From Shinella sp. (lineage in GTDB: Bacteria > Pseudomonadota > Alphaproteobacteria > Rhizobiales > Rhizobiaceae), in contig QFQX01000020.1 in assembly GCA_003248775.1 (NCBI GenBank), positions 10,253 through 74,252 on the forward strand: a DNA stretch of 64,000 nucleotides, in the 5' to 3' direction. Below are positions 16,088 to 24,286 of the stretch, one piece after another; position 1 is the first letter of the stretch, and each line of letters begins with the position of its first letter. The notes below the pieces were generated by a model, which saw nothing but the letters and a program-made list of their open reading frames with translations, was not told where the DNA came from and made no database searches. The position numbers and the translations under genes are program-made.

Positions 16088-17008
16088 ATGATGGGTTCCG
16101 GTCACTCTCACGCTTCAGCAGGTGCAGGCAGGACATCCGGTGGAAACCATAAATCACGGCTTGCATGGGCGCTGGGACTGACGACCACGTTCATGGTGGC
16201 GGAGGTCGTTGGCGGCCTGTGGACCGGCAGTCTCGCGCTCCTGGCGGATGCCGCCCATATGCTGACAGATGCCGGGGGACTCGCATTGGCGCTTATCGCC
16301 ATTCGTTTCGCGGAGCGGCCAGCGACACCGGAAAAAACCTTTGGCTATGTGCGCATGGAGGTTCTGTCGGCTCTGACGAACGCCGTTGTCCTTCTGCTCC
16401 TCAGCGTCTACATTCTATACGAAGCCTATGAGCGCATCCTGAGTCCGCCGGAAATCACGAGCGGTCCCATGCTGGCGGTGGCAATTGCCGGGTTGGTCAT
16501 CAATCTCGTCAGCATGAAAATCCTGTCTGGCGGCGCTTCCGAAAGCCTGAATGTCAAAGGCGCCTATTTTGAGGTTCTGGGCGATATGCTCGGCTCACTC
16601 GGCGTCATCGTGGCCGCTATAGTTGTGATGACGACCGGATGGACACTTGCCGATCCGATCATCGGTGCCGGCATCGGCCTTTTCATCGTGCCAAGAACAT
16701 GGATCCTGCTGAAGAAGGCGGTCCATATCTTGATGGAAGGCACACCCCCTGAGATCAATCTGGCTCTCGTTGAACAAAAGTTGCTGACAATACCCGGCGT
16801 CATCTCCGTGCATGATCTGCATGTGTGGACGATCACATCCGGCCTCGACGCGATGAGCGGCCACGTCGTCGTCTCCGACATGGAAAAAGGGAGAGACGTG
16901 CTCGCCAGAGCTACGGACCTCATGATGTCCGAATTCAGGATTCGCCACCTTACTATTCAGATCGAAGATGAAACCCACCGGATCAGCGAAGACGCGACCG
17001 GCTTGTGA
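16088..17008 (+). CDS. Cation diffusion facilitator (CzcD/ZitB-like) metal exporter
   Basis: 306 residues: His-containing N-terminus (GHSHAS), six membrane helices and a cytoplasmic C-terminal domain. The transport site residues H57/D61 (LADAAHMLTD) and E163/D167 (FEVLGD) fit the Zn/Cd-transporting CzcD group, which often has Glu in helix 5. It exports Zn2+ (perhaps Cd2+ or Co2+) from the cytoplasm in exchange for protons. GAGGA lies one base before ATG 16088 and four before a second ATG at 16091, which may be the true start. A MerR-type promoter lies directly upstream. Confidence 0.92.
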   Translation: MMGSGHSHASAGAGRTSGGNHKSRLAWALGLTTTFMVAEVVGGLWTGSLALLADAAHMLTDAGGLALALIAIRFAERPATPEKTFGYVRMEVLSALTNAVVLLLLSVYILYEAYERILSPPEITSGPMLAVAIAGLVINLVSMKILSGGASESLNVKGAYFEVLGDMLGSLGVIVAAIVVMTTGWTLADPIIGAGIGLFIVPRTWILLKKAVHILMEGTPPEINLALVEQKLLTIPGVISVHDLHVWTITSGLDAMSGHVVVSDMEKGRDVLARATDLMMSEFRIRHLTIQIEDETHRISEDATGL

Positions 17009-17024
17009 CACGAACGAGTTTCTG

Positions 17025-17408
17025 ATGAACTACGACCAAATCCCGCCTTCCCCCCTGCGCAGAGGCCGTGGCTTTCTCTACGGCTTCGCCATTCTTGGAA
17101 TGGTCGCCTGGTCGCTTGTCATATGGCTTGCTTATATCATGGTCGATCCGGTTCTTGGCTGGTTCGCCGCGAGCCTGCCAAACCTCATGGACATCGGGAA
17201 AGACGCAGCAGTCGCGGCCGGTGGCAAACCGGCGGGAGATATCTTGCAAACCCTCGGCGCCGAAGGCTTGTTCACGCAGATTGTTCGCCTTCTGCAACTC
17301 GTCGCCAAACCCCTCTTGATTGCAATATGGTTGATGGGAATGGCCGCACTTGCGCTCCTGCCGGCAGGTGTTTCGCTTGTTGCGCGCCTCCTCTCAAAGC
17401 GGCGATGA
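17025..17408 (+). CDS. Hypothetical membrane protein, second gene of the exporter operon
   Basis: 127 residues with two or three hydrophobic segments (about 16-42 and 95-122). It begins 16 bases after the CDF gene, so co-transcription is likely and a role in metal export or membrane maintenance is inferred. No family recognised. The start at 17025 avoids overlap with the CDF gene. Confidence 0.65.
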   Translation: MNYDQIPPSPLRRGRGFLYGFAILGMVAWSLVIWLAYIMVDPVLGWFAASLPNLMDIGKDAAVAAGGKPAGDILQTLGAEGLFTQIVRLLQLVAKPLLIAIWLMGMAALALLPAGVSLVARLLSKRR

Positions 17409-17623
17409 TCATCGCTACGCGTTGCGGCCGCTGCAGATCCAGGCGTGTTTCTTGTTTTGCCGGCTTTCCTGGCGGACACGGCGATAGCGGCTCAGAGTGG
17501 AAAACCGTCCTGCGGTGGAGAGCATTTTCCTCGTCGGCTCACGGCTGACCGACAATCCGCGATACGGCCTCTGGGCCAGCTTCTCGAATTCTCTCCCACA
17601 TCAAAATCTGTGTTTGTCACCCC

Positions 17624-17654
17624 TTGAACCTCTAGTGACTGGAGCTCCTATGTT
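17624..17654 (+). promoter_or_regulatory. MerR-type promoter of the zinc-ribbon gene
   Basis: TTGAAC (17624-17629), 19-base spacer with CTCTAG/CTGGAG, TATGTT (17649-17654). A leader of about 50 bases leads to ATG 17711. The gap 17409-17623 holds nothing else I can support. Confidence 0.7.
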
Positions 17655-17710
17655 CTGTCTGGACGGATACAACAGGTGTGACGTCCTCAATGCTTTCTTG
17701 GAGACCAGAA

Positions 17711-18082
17711 ATGACCGAAACGGCTGCGCAAGCAACAGACAGAAGCATCGGACTCCTTTGCCCGCTCTGCAGCGTGAACCTTCTTATGAGTGAACGTCAG
17801 GGTATCGAGATCGACTATTGCCCGAAATGCCGTGGTGTCTGGCTGGACCGCGGCGAACTCGACAAAATCATCGAACGAACCTTGGCAGACGAGCCCCGTT
17901 CTGGCAGGGCACAATCCGGCCCGGATCAACGCACTGCTCCACCTCCGCCGCCCTCTCAGCCGGGATATCACGACAACGATCGTCATGGGCACAAAAGTCA
18001 TTCCCGTCATGACGACAACCATCATGGCCACGGATATCGGGGAGGAAGGCACGGTTCGTTTCTGAGCCGATTGTTCGACTGA
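17711..18082 (+). CDS. TFIIB-type zinc-ribbon protein with His-rich tail
   Basis: 123 residues. A compact zf-TFIIB ribbon holds C17, C20, C37 and C40, with DRGELDKIIER after it. The C-terminal third (about 75-115) is packed with His, Asp and Gly (DNDRHGHKSHSRHDD), probably a metal-binding or buffering region. The gene sits behind a MerR-type promoter, so a cytoplasmic zinc sink or chaperone role is inferred. GGAG lies before ATG 17711. Function of the family is not known. Confidence 0.8.
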   Translation: MTETAAQATDRSIGLLCPLCSVNLLMSERQGIEIDYCPKCRGVWLDRGELDKIIERTLADEPRSGRAQSGPDQRTAPPPPPSQPGYHDNDRHGHKSHSRHDDNHHGHGYRGGRHGSFLSRLFD

Positions 18083-18367
18083 CGCCGGTGTCAGATCGTG
18101 GCGCTCCATCTTCGTTGACAATGGCGTGACGGGAGCGCCACCCCCTGGTTTCGAGAAGTCGCGCCACGATGTGTTCGGCATGGTGGCCTGCGCCGGCCAC
18201 AGGGGACGAGGCGCGATTGCGCTGCCAGGGTCGGCCGAGACATCGCGCCAGCGGCGGTCGACCTTGAGGATGTGAGGAATGCCTGGAATGAGAGGCCGAT
18301 CATCGACGCGCGAAACACCCGGTTGGTTCGCGGGAAGATCAGGCTCTCTCGACTATTTTGTATTTCT

Positions 18368-19093
18368 TTAGCGCCCGACCTTTGCGCGCCAGGCATCGTA
18401 CTTCCGCTGGTTCTCGTCCAAAGTGCACGGATACAGGCCGATTATCGCAGCACCGGCGCGAACTTCCTCCAGCACGAAGTCCTCGAAGCTTTCCATTGCC
18501 GAGCATTCGTCTGCGATCTCCTCAGCGAGATGAGCAGGAATTACCATGACGCCATCCTTGTCGCCGACGATGATGTCGCCTGGAAAGACGGGCGCATCAC
18601 CACAGGAGATCGGGACATTGATGTCCAAAGCCTCGTGGAGCGTCAGGTTGGTCGGGGCAGAAGGCCTGGCATAGTAGGCGGGCATGTTCAGTGCGCCGAT
18701 ACCTTCGGCGTCGCGGAAACCTCCATCGGAGACCACGCCGGCAGCGCCGCGCAGCGCAAGACGGGTGATGAGGATAGATCCGGCCGTGGCCGCTCGGGCA
18801 TCCTTTCGGGCGTCCATCACCAGTACATGCCCGGCGGGGCACGTTTCGATCGCCACACGCTGCGGATGCACGGGACTCCGAAATACGGAAATCGGATTGC
18901 GGTCTTCACGAGCGGGAATGTAGCGCAGCGTGAAGGCTGGTCCCACCATATTTTCGTCTTTTGGAGTGACTGGCACGACGCCCTGGATGAATTGATTGCG
19001 CAAGCCACGCTTAAAGAGCGCGGTCGCGATCGACGCCGTAGAGACGTTTTTTAGCTTCGTGCGTACCGTCTCTGAGAATGTCAAATTCGTCAT
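18368..19093 (-). CDS. RraA-like / HMG-CHA aldolase family protein
   Basis: 241 residues. The GSILITR...RGAAGVVSDGGFRD stretch (about 122-146) carries the G-x20-R-D arrangement seen in RraA-fold class II aldolases such as 4-hydroxy-4-methyl-2-oxoglutarate aldolase. Such enzymes use a divalent metal to cleave pyruvate-yielding aldols or decarboxylate oxaloacetate; the ribonuclease-inhibitor label often attached to the family does not apply here. ATG 19093 follows the ridA stop by about 49 bases. It ends the tct-ridA-rraA unit and so probably takes part in catabolism of the imported compound. Confidence 0.8.
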   Translation of the reverse strand: MTNLTFSETVRTKLKNVSTASIATALFKRGLRNQFIQGVVPVTPKDENMVGPAFTLRYIPAREDRNPISVFRSPVHPQRVAIETCPAGHVLVMDARKDARAATAGSILITRLALRGAAGVVSDGGFRDAEGIGALNMPAYYARPSAPTNLTLHEALDINVPISCGDAPVFPGDIIVGDKDGVMVIPAHLAEEIADECSAMESFEDFVLEEVRAGAAIIGLYPCTLDENQRKYDAWRAKVGR

Positions 19094-19142
19094 GGTGTTA
19101 TCGTGTATCCTGAGATCGGGAAAGGCGATTTGGGTGCTGCCA

Positions 19143-19601
19143 TCAAGGCTGACGGACGGCTGCGATGAGTTCGATCTCCACGCAGGAGTTGCGGGGAAGT
19201 TCGGCGACGCCGACAGCGGAGCGTGCATGACGGCCGCGGTCGCCAAGGATGGCTCTCAGCAGGTTTGTTGCAGCGTCCGCGACGCGCGGTTGGTGGATGA
19301 AGCCAGGAGCGGATGCGACGAACACGGTGATCTTGAGCATCTGTTCGACGTTATCCAGGCCGCCAATTGCGTGTGACAGCGAGGCAAGCGCGTTACGCAA
19401 AGACAATTCTGCGGCCTCCTTCGCCTGGTCCAGGGTGACGTCAGCGCCTACCTTGCCGGGGTGAAGATCAGAATCGCCAGTCTTGGGGACGCTGCCGCTG
19501 ACCCAGGCCTGACCCCTGTGAACGAGAACCGAGGTATATCCGTAGGCTGGCGCCTGAAACGCCGGGATCTCGAATCCATTGTAAACAAATGCGTCCGACA
19601 T
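19143..19601 (-). CDS. RidA-family protein
   Basis: 152 residues of the YjgF/YER057c/UK114 family. The family's typical positions appear as VSGSVPK, QAKEAAELSLRNALASL near the middle and the Arg-containing GRHARSAVGVAELP near the end. RidA proteins hydrolyse reactive enamine or imine intermediates made by PLP and amino acid oxidising enzymes. ATG 19601 has AAGGAAAC upstream. Sharing a direction with the transporter genes suggests it protects against intermediates of an amine-containing substrate. Confidence 0.9.
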   Translation of the reverse strand: MSDAFVYNGFEIPAFQAPAYGYTSVLVHRGQAWVSGSVPKTGDSDLHPGKVGADVTLDQAKEAAELSLRNALASLSHAIGGLDNVEQMLKITVFVASAPGFIHQPRVADAATNLLRAILGDRGRHARSAVGVAELPRNSCVEIELIAAVRQP

Positions 19602-19716
19602 GAAGTTTCCTTTCAATGCAATTGGGTACCCGGCGTCCTCGCCGGATGTTCTTGACGTTTCTGAGTTCCCGTCCGCCTGCGGACCGGATGTCCTTCAACC
19701 GCTGTCAAACGGCAGT

Positions 19717-19746
19717 GTGTTGCCGCGCGCAAACCTTGCGGCACAC
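19717..19746 (-). terminator. Intercistronic hairpin between tctA and ridA
   Basis: GTGT-T-GCCGC ... GCGGC-ACAC forms a nine-pair stem with a one-base bulge in the 161-base gap. There is no U-run after it, so it may attenuate or stabilise rather than stop transcription. Confidence 0.35.
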
Positions 19747-19762
19747 GATCGCAAATGCCGGT

Positions 19763-21268
19763 TCAAACCTCTGAGAAGATCTCCTTGTTGCGACGGATGC
19801 GGGGAAGCATCGCGAGGCCGAAGACGGCGAAGATTATCAGGAGTATCCCTGCGGATACGGGGCGAGTGACGAAAACCGTCATGTCACCATGCGAGATGAC
19901 CAGCGCCCGGCGAAAGCTGTCTTCAAGCATCGGTCCCAGAACGACGCCGAGGATCAGAGGCACGAGAGAGAAGCCAAGTGTCGTAAGCAAGATGCCCAGC
20001 GCCGCCAGGATGGACATCAGCACCAGGTTGATTGGATCGTTACTGGCTGTGAACACTGCGATGCAGGCGAAAACGACGATCGCCGGATAGAGGATAGCCT
20101 CGCGGACCGTCAGCAATTTGACCCATATTCCGATGAGAGGATAATTGATAATGACGAGCATCAGATTGCCAACGAGCATGCTCGCGATCAATCCCCAGAC
20201 CAGGCCAGGCTGGGTTATGAACACTTGGGGACCGGGCTGGATTCCCTGCATGATCATTGCGCCAAGAATGAGGGCAATGACCGGATTGCCCGGAATCCCA
20301 AGCGTAAGCAGAGGAATAAACGAAGTCTGTGCTGCGGCGTTGTTGGCGGCCTCGGGGCCGGCAACGCCTTCAATGGCACCAGTGCCGATCTCTCGGCTGT
20401 TCCTTGATACCTTCTGTTCGACAGTATAGGCGGCGAAAGGACTCAATTGTACGCCGCCGCCGGGCAGAACACCAAGCAGCGAGCCGATGAAGCTACCGCG
20501 TAGCGCGGCGGGAAACAGTCGCCGGATAGTGGACCAGTCGATTCCGAAGCTCCCGATCGACCCGACGCGCTCGCGCTGCAGCGAACTTCCATGGCTGATG
20601 CTGGTCATGATCTCGTTCAGGCCGAAGAAGGCCATTGAAACCGCAATAAGATCGAGGCCATCGGTGAAGGTGCCGAATTCGAAAGTGAAGCGTTGCGCAC
20701 CGGTCTCGACATCTGTCCCTACCATTCCGAGAAGCAGTCCCAGAATCGCCATTGCCAAGGATTTGAGCAGTGCGCCACCGCTGAAGAACACACAGGCCAG
20801 CAGGCCGAGGATCATCAGCATGGCGTATTCCGGCGCATTGAATGTCAGCGCAAGGCGCGAAAGGGCCGGAGAGAACAGTGCAATCAGGATCGTGGCAATG
20901 ATGCCGGCCAGGAGAGAACTGAGTGCAGCCGTGGCAAGAGCCTTGTTCGCTTCACCGCGACGCGCCATCGCATGCCCGTCGATGGCCGTGAGAACCGAGG
21001 TGGATTCCCCCGGTATCTTGCAAAGGATTGCAGTCGTAGAACCACCATATTGGGAGCCATAATAGACCCCGGCAAGCATGATCAAAGACGTTGTTGGTTC
21101 AAGCTGGATTGTCAGGGACAGGAGCATCGAGATCGTGGCAAGCGGGCCGATGCCGGGGAGAACTCCGATCAGCGTACCGAGAAGGCATCCGACGAGAGCG
21201 AATAAGAGGTTGGTGGGCTGGAACGCGATCGACAGGCCACCCATCAAGTTGAGCAAGGATTCGATCAT
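19763..21268 (-). CDS. tctA: Tripartite tricarboxylate transporter, large membrane subunit TctA
   Basis: 501 residues, about 11 helices. The segments GVLPGIGPLATISMLL and AAQTSFIPLLTLGIPGNPV are characteristic of TctA. The complex with TctB and the periplasmic protein imports a carboxylate using the ion gradient. ATG 21268 comes three bases after the tctB stop. The substrate cannot be read from sequence; the neighbourhood points to an organic acid with an amine-derived function. Confidence 0.92.
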   Translation of the reverse strand: MIESLLNLMGGLSIAFQPTNLLFALVGCLLGTLIGVLPGIGPLATISMLLSLTIQLEPTTSLIMLAGVYYGSQYGGSTTAILCKIPGESTSVLTAIDGHAMARRGEANKALATAALSSLLAGIIATILIALFSPALSRLALTFNAPEYAMLMILGLLACVFFSGGALLKSLAMAILGLLLGMVGTDVETGAQRFTFEFGTFTDGLDLIAVSMAFFGLNEIMTSISHGSSLQRERVGSIGSFGIDWSTIRRLFPAALRGSFIGSLLGVLPGGGVQLSPFAAYTVEQKVSRNSREIGTGAIEGVAGPEAANNAAAQTSFIPLLTLGIPGNPVIALILGAMIMQGIQPGPQVFITQPGLVWGLIASMLVGNLMLVIINYPLIGIWVKLLTVREAILYPAIVVFACIAVFTASNDPINLVLMSILAALGILLTTLGFSLVPLILGVVLGPMLEDSFRRALVISHGDMTVFVTRPVSAGILLIIFAVFGLAMLPRIRRNKEIFSEV

Positions 21269-21271
21269 GAG

Positions 21272-21718
21272 TTATGGCCACAAAGCTATGGGTTGCGAAA
21301 GGAGCACGACGAATATCAATGCGCAGAAGGCCGACAGCACCAGGAAGCTGGCGACATCAACGAGTTTCAGTCGTTGCGGGATGGCGCAGCGGGCAAGAAA
21401 GGCTGTGGCGAACACAGAAATGACCAGTCCGAGTTTCGTGATGATGAGACCGAAAAGTACCGGTGCTGCGCAGATGATTGCGACCACTCGCAGCCTGGGC
21501 CAGGGAATTGCCTCCCCTGGCTGAAAGAACGATCGAAGGAAAAAGATCAATCCGATCACCGCCAGAACGGCGGCCAGCGTAACGGGAAGGAATCCTGGCC
21601 CCATCCTTGAGATGGAGCCAAAGGTCAGATCCTTTGAATAGAAACCGAATCCCGCAGCCAAAGCGATCAGCAGGAGACCACTCAGCCTGTTTTGATTGTT
21701 GACGAGCCCATTTTTCAT
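21272..21718 (-). CDS. tctB: Tripartite tricarboxylate transporter small subunit TctB
   Basis: 148 residues with four helices (about 12-30, 45-62, 80-106, 118-140) as in TctB-type subunits. ATG 21718 has AAAGGAGC ten bases upstream. It sits between the binding protein and tctA genes, completing the transporter. The family is poorly conserved in sequence, so order and topology support the call. Confidence 0.85.
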   Translation of the reverse strand: MKNGLVNNQNRLSGLLLIALAAGFGFYSKDLTFGSISRMGPGFLPVTLAAVLAVIGLIFFLRSFFQPGEAIPWPRLRVVAIICAAPVLFGLIITKLGLVISVFATAFLARCAIPQRLKLVDVASFLVLSAFCALIFVVLLSQPIALWP

Positions 21719-21756
21719 GCGGCCAGCTCCTTTCGTTGCCAGTCGTTCGCCATGGG

Positions 21757-22740
21757 TCAGTCGACGGTAATCTTGTTTTCCGTAGCGATCGCCTTGAACA
21801 GCGCCGACTCTGCCCTGATCCGATCCGCGAATGCGTCGGCGCTGAGATCAGGAACAGTGTTGCCGATCGCCTCGATCTTCTGCTTGAACTCCGGGGAGTG
21901 GATCGCCTCCTGCGCGGCCGCTTTGTAACGCGCGAGCAGTTCCGGTGGCAGACCCTTCGGAACATGGACGCCGAACCAGTTCGAAATCTGGTCCATCCCT
22001 TCGATGCCCGCCTCGCTGGAGGTCGGGACGTCTGGAAGACCAGCATATCTCTTCGGGCTCAATACCATCAAAGGCTTGAAGTCGCCCGCAGCGATACCAG
22101 TCTGAAGGCTGCCGGGGCCTTCGATCGCGAGTTGAACCTGATTGGAAATGAGTTCCGGAAGCAGCGGCGCGGTGCCGCGATAATGCACCGGGTTCATTAC
22201 GATGTTGGCCTTCTTCTGCAGCAGTTCGGCCAGCAGGTGAGAAAAACTCCCAATACCGACGGTGCCGAAATTCAGTTTGCCAGGATCGGCTTTCGCAAGC
22301 GCGATGAAGTCCTGCATCGTATTGACGCCGGTTTGGGCGTTGGTGGTGACGACGAAAACACCTTCGGTCGCCAGAGCCAGATGATCGAGCGCATCGACCG
22401 GGTCCTGCTTGTAGCTCCGGCTGATATGTGGATTGACCACGATTTGGGACCCGGCGCTGAACAACATCACGCTTCCATCCTTCGGCGCGTCGGTGACGGC
22501 CGACACGCCAATATAGCCGGTGGCGCCGGGGCGGTTTTCGACGATGACCTGACGTCCGATCTGCTTCCCGAACGGAACGGCAAAAAGGCGTGCCGAGGTA
22601 TCGGTAAGCCCCCCGGGCGGGACGCCGACAACCAGGCGAACCGGGCCGGTATCCTGTGCAAGGCTATTGGACTTCGAGGCGAGGATCGCGGCGGCCGCGC
22701 CGATGGAGTATTTTCCGAATTGGCGTCTGTTGATGTTCAT
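21757..22740 (-). CDS. tctC: Tripartite tricarboxylate transporter binding protein (Bug/TctC family)
   Basis: 327 residues. The N-terminus (NINRRQFGKYSIGAAAAIL) carries a twin-arginine-type export signal. The mature part has the Bug pattern PPGGLTDTSARL, ENRPGATGYIGV and GVHVPKGLPPELL, the last near 267-280. These proteins bind a carboxylate in the periplasm and hand it to TctAB. It is the first gene of a leftward unit and has a candidate operator 86 bases upstream shared with the island. Confidence 0.92.
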   Translation of the reverse strand: MNINRRQFGKYSIGAAAAILASKSNSLAQDTGPVRLVVGVPPGGLTDTSARLFAVPFGKQIGRQVIVENRPGATGYIGVSAVTDAPKDGSVMLFSAGSQIVVNPHISRSYKQDPVDALDHLALATEGVFVVTTNAQTGVNTMQDFIALAKADPGKLNFGTVGIGSFSHLLAELLQKKANIVMNPVHYRGTAPLLPELISNQVQLAIEGPGSLQTGIAAGDFKPLMVLSPKRYAGLPDVPTSSEAGIEGMDQISNWFGVHVPKGLPPELLARYKAAAQEAIHSPEFKQKIEAIGNTVPDLSADAFADRIRAESALFKAIATENKITVD

Positions 22741-22825
22741 TTTATTCCCCTTTTTTGTATCCGGCGACGGGTTGTCCCGCCTCTTTTGCGCCGGCCGGCC
22801 TCGTAAGGCCCCGCGCCATACTGCT

Positions 22826-22845
22826 AAAAGTGTATACCGAATGCA
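22826..22845. promoter_or_regulatory. Candidate GntR-type operator, site 1 (upstream of tctC)
   Basis: AAAAGTGTATACCGAATGCA. Similar elements lie at 31742-31761, 31876-31890, 36888-36910 and, inverted, 37407-37429, all at transcription unit starts in this island. The inner part forms an imperfect dyad (GCATTCGGTATAC), typical of FCD-GntR sites. Confidence 0.6.
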
Positions 22846-23153
22846 ATTTTATTTTTGCGTTTCGCCAATAATTTCGAGAGTGCGCAAAAAGCGGGCTTGA
22901 TGCCTAAGTTATGGAGCTTTCATTGTTTTTCTGAGGGTCAACGGAGCTCGTTAAAGTGCTTGCATATGGCGCTCGCTCCGGTGACGCCCTTCGTGGGGTA
23001 TGGGCAGCCGCTCGATAGTCCTGTTAGCCGCAACGAGAGCATTGTCGGGTAAGCCGGCTCAATCGAAAGGCCGGTCGATCTGATCCGGCAGGACAGCTCG
23101 CCTTCTGGTGGCAAATGGTTGGCGGTTCCAGCGATTTCCCTTGCTGGAAAAAT

Positions 23154-23167
23154 GGTGTATGCACTAC
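23154..23167. promoter_or_regulatory. Candidate GntR-type operator, weak site upstream of the regulator
   Basis: GGTGTATGCACTAC contains a half of the island motif (reverse reads GTAGTGCATACACC). Located 76 bases before the GntR gene it could mediate autoregulation. Match is weaker than elsewhere. The rest of 22846-23242 has no gene. Confidence 0.35.
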
Positions 23168-23242
23168 TCACTCTCTTGAGAGGAGCCTGACCATAATATG
23201 AGCTTTAAGAAATCGGTGCAGACCGTCTAAAGTGAGAAAAAA

Positions 23243-23911
23243 ATGCAGGAAATACAAGAAATTGAACGCAATATTCCGTTGGGGGAGCGCGTTTACGACC
23301 TTATAAAGAAAATGATTACCGATGGTGAATTAGAGCCAAGTCAGGCGGTTCCCGAAAGTGTTCTCGCAAAAAGGCTAGGCGTAAGCCGGTCTCCGGTAAA
23401 AGCTGCGCTTACGCGGCTGCAGGAAGACGGCCTGGTTGTCGGCGAGGCATGGAAGAAACCCCATGTCGCGCCACTTGACCGGAGATACGTCAACAACGCC
23501 TATCAGGTCCGCAAGGCGCTTGACGCACAATGCGCCATTCAGGCGATTGGCAATATACCTCCCGCACGAATAGAGGAGTATGCCAAGATGCTTGATGAGG
23601 CCAAGGTCGGCCTCGAAACAAATGACCCGTCACGTGTCCGCGACGCTTTTTTCTTCTTCCAACAATTATTGCAGGACTATTGCGACAATGATTTGCTCAG
23701 GGGAATGCAAGGAAAGCTCCATGATCATTTGACGCGTATTCGCAATGCGATTCACAAGTCAGATGACGGTGAGTGGCTCAAGATGGAATATTGGATGCTG
23801 CGTGAGCAACTGGATGCACTGCGTGCCCGCGACGCGTCGCGCCTGGTCACGACCTTGAACAATCAACACGATCAATTTGTGCGGTGGTTGTTTAGCAACT
23901 GGCAGCTTTAG
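23243..23911 (+). CDS. GntR-family (FCD/FadR subgroup) transcriptional regulator
   Basis: 222 residues. N-terminal winged helix-turn-helix (about 14-80; ERVYDLIKKMI, VPESVLAKRLGVSRSPVKAAL) is followed by an all-helical FCD effector domain (about 90-215). Such regulators usually repress catabolic genes and release DNA when they bind a carboxylate. It is divergent from the tct operon and next to the large catabolic island, so it is the best candidate to bind the repeated AAAGTG-N-ATACTG-N-ATGCA element. The ATG has only a weak ribosome site. Confidence 0.9.
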   Translation: MQEIQEIERNIPLGERVYDLIKKMITDGELEPSQAVPESVLAKRLGVSRSPVKAALTRLQEDGLVVGEAWKKPHVAPLDRRYVNNAYQVRKALDAQCAIQAIGNIPPARIEEYAKMLDEAKVGLETNDPSRVRDAFFFFQQLLQDYCDNDLLRGMQGKLHDHLTRIRNAIHKSDDGEWLKMEYWMLREQLDALRARDASRLVTTLNNQHDQFVRWLFSNWQL

Positions 23912-24015
23912 TCTTTGGCCGACTGCAATGCCTGCAGATGCAATTCGCTTTGAGGAACGCAACAGTATGGCGCGGGATTCTGCTTTCAAGCGGTCGAAAA
24001 TTGTGCATACTGTAC

Positions 24016-24129
24016 GCGGTTGATGCGTTCGACGGTTTTCCTCCCTCTGAGGTCGCATCGACACCCCCCCTCGGAAGGTTTTCAACCTTCACATCTTGAT
24101 AGGGCCTCTGGTTTCAGAGGCCCTTTTTT
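24016..24129 (+). ncRNA. Candidate alphar14-type small RNA with anti-Shine-Dalgarno loop
   Basis: About 114 bases between two convergent protein genes. A -10-like CATACT at 24006-24011 with CTTTCA 17 bases upstream could start it near 24016. Hairpin 1 pairs GATGCG (24022-24027) with CGCATC (24054-24059), and its loop contains UUUUCCUCCCUCU. Hairpin 2 is GAAGGTT-TTC-AACCTTC (24074-24090). It ends in a strong terminator. Alphaproteobacterial alphar14/CcsR (cuckoo) RNAs have this length, three-hairpin layout and CCUCC loops that bind ribosome sites of target mRNAs. Family assignment is inference. Confidence 0.6.
24102..24129 (+). terminator. Rho-independent terminator of the small RNA
   Basis: GGGCCTCTG-GTTT-CAGAGGCCC with nine perfect pairs followed by TTTTTT (24124-24129). 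No protein gene on the plus strand ends near it, since the GntR stop is 191 bases before, which supports a separate short transcript. Confidence 0.85.
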
Positions 24130-24286
24130 CGTCACCCATGGACCAAGGGCGTATGGTTCCAAGCGGAACGATCGGAACCACGCGACAAGGCGACGATGCT
24201 CGGTGGAGTGTTCTGGAACACTGACCTGATCCCCGAAAACTGGAGGGAAGCTGGGTCTCCGGTCACTGGCGCCGTTGCGAGTGCAG

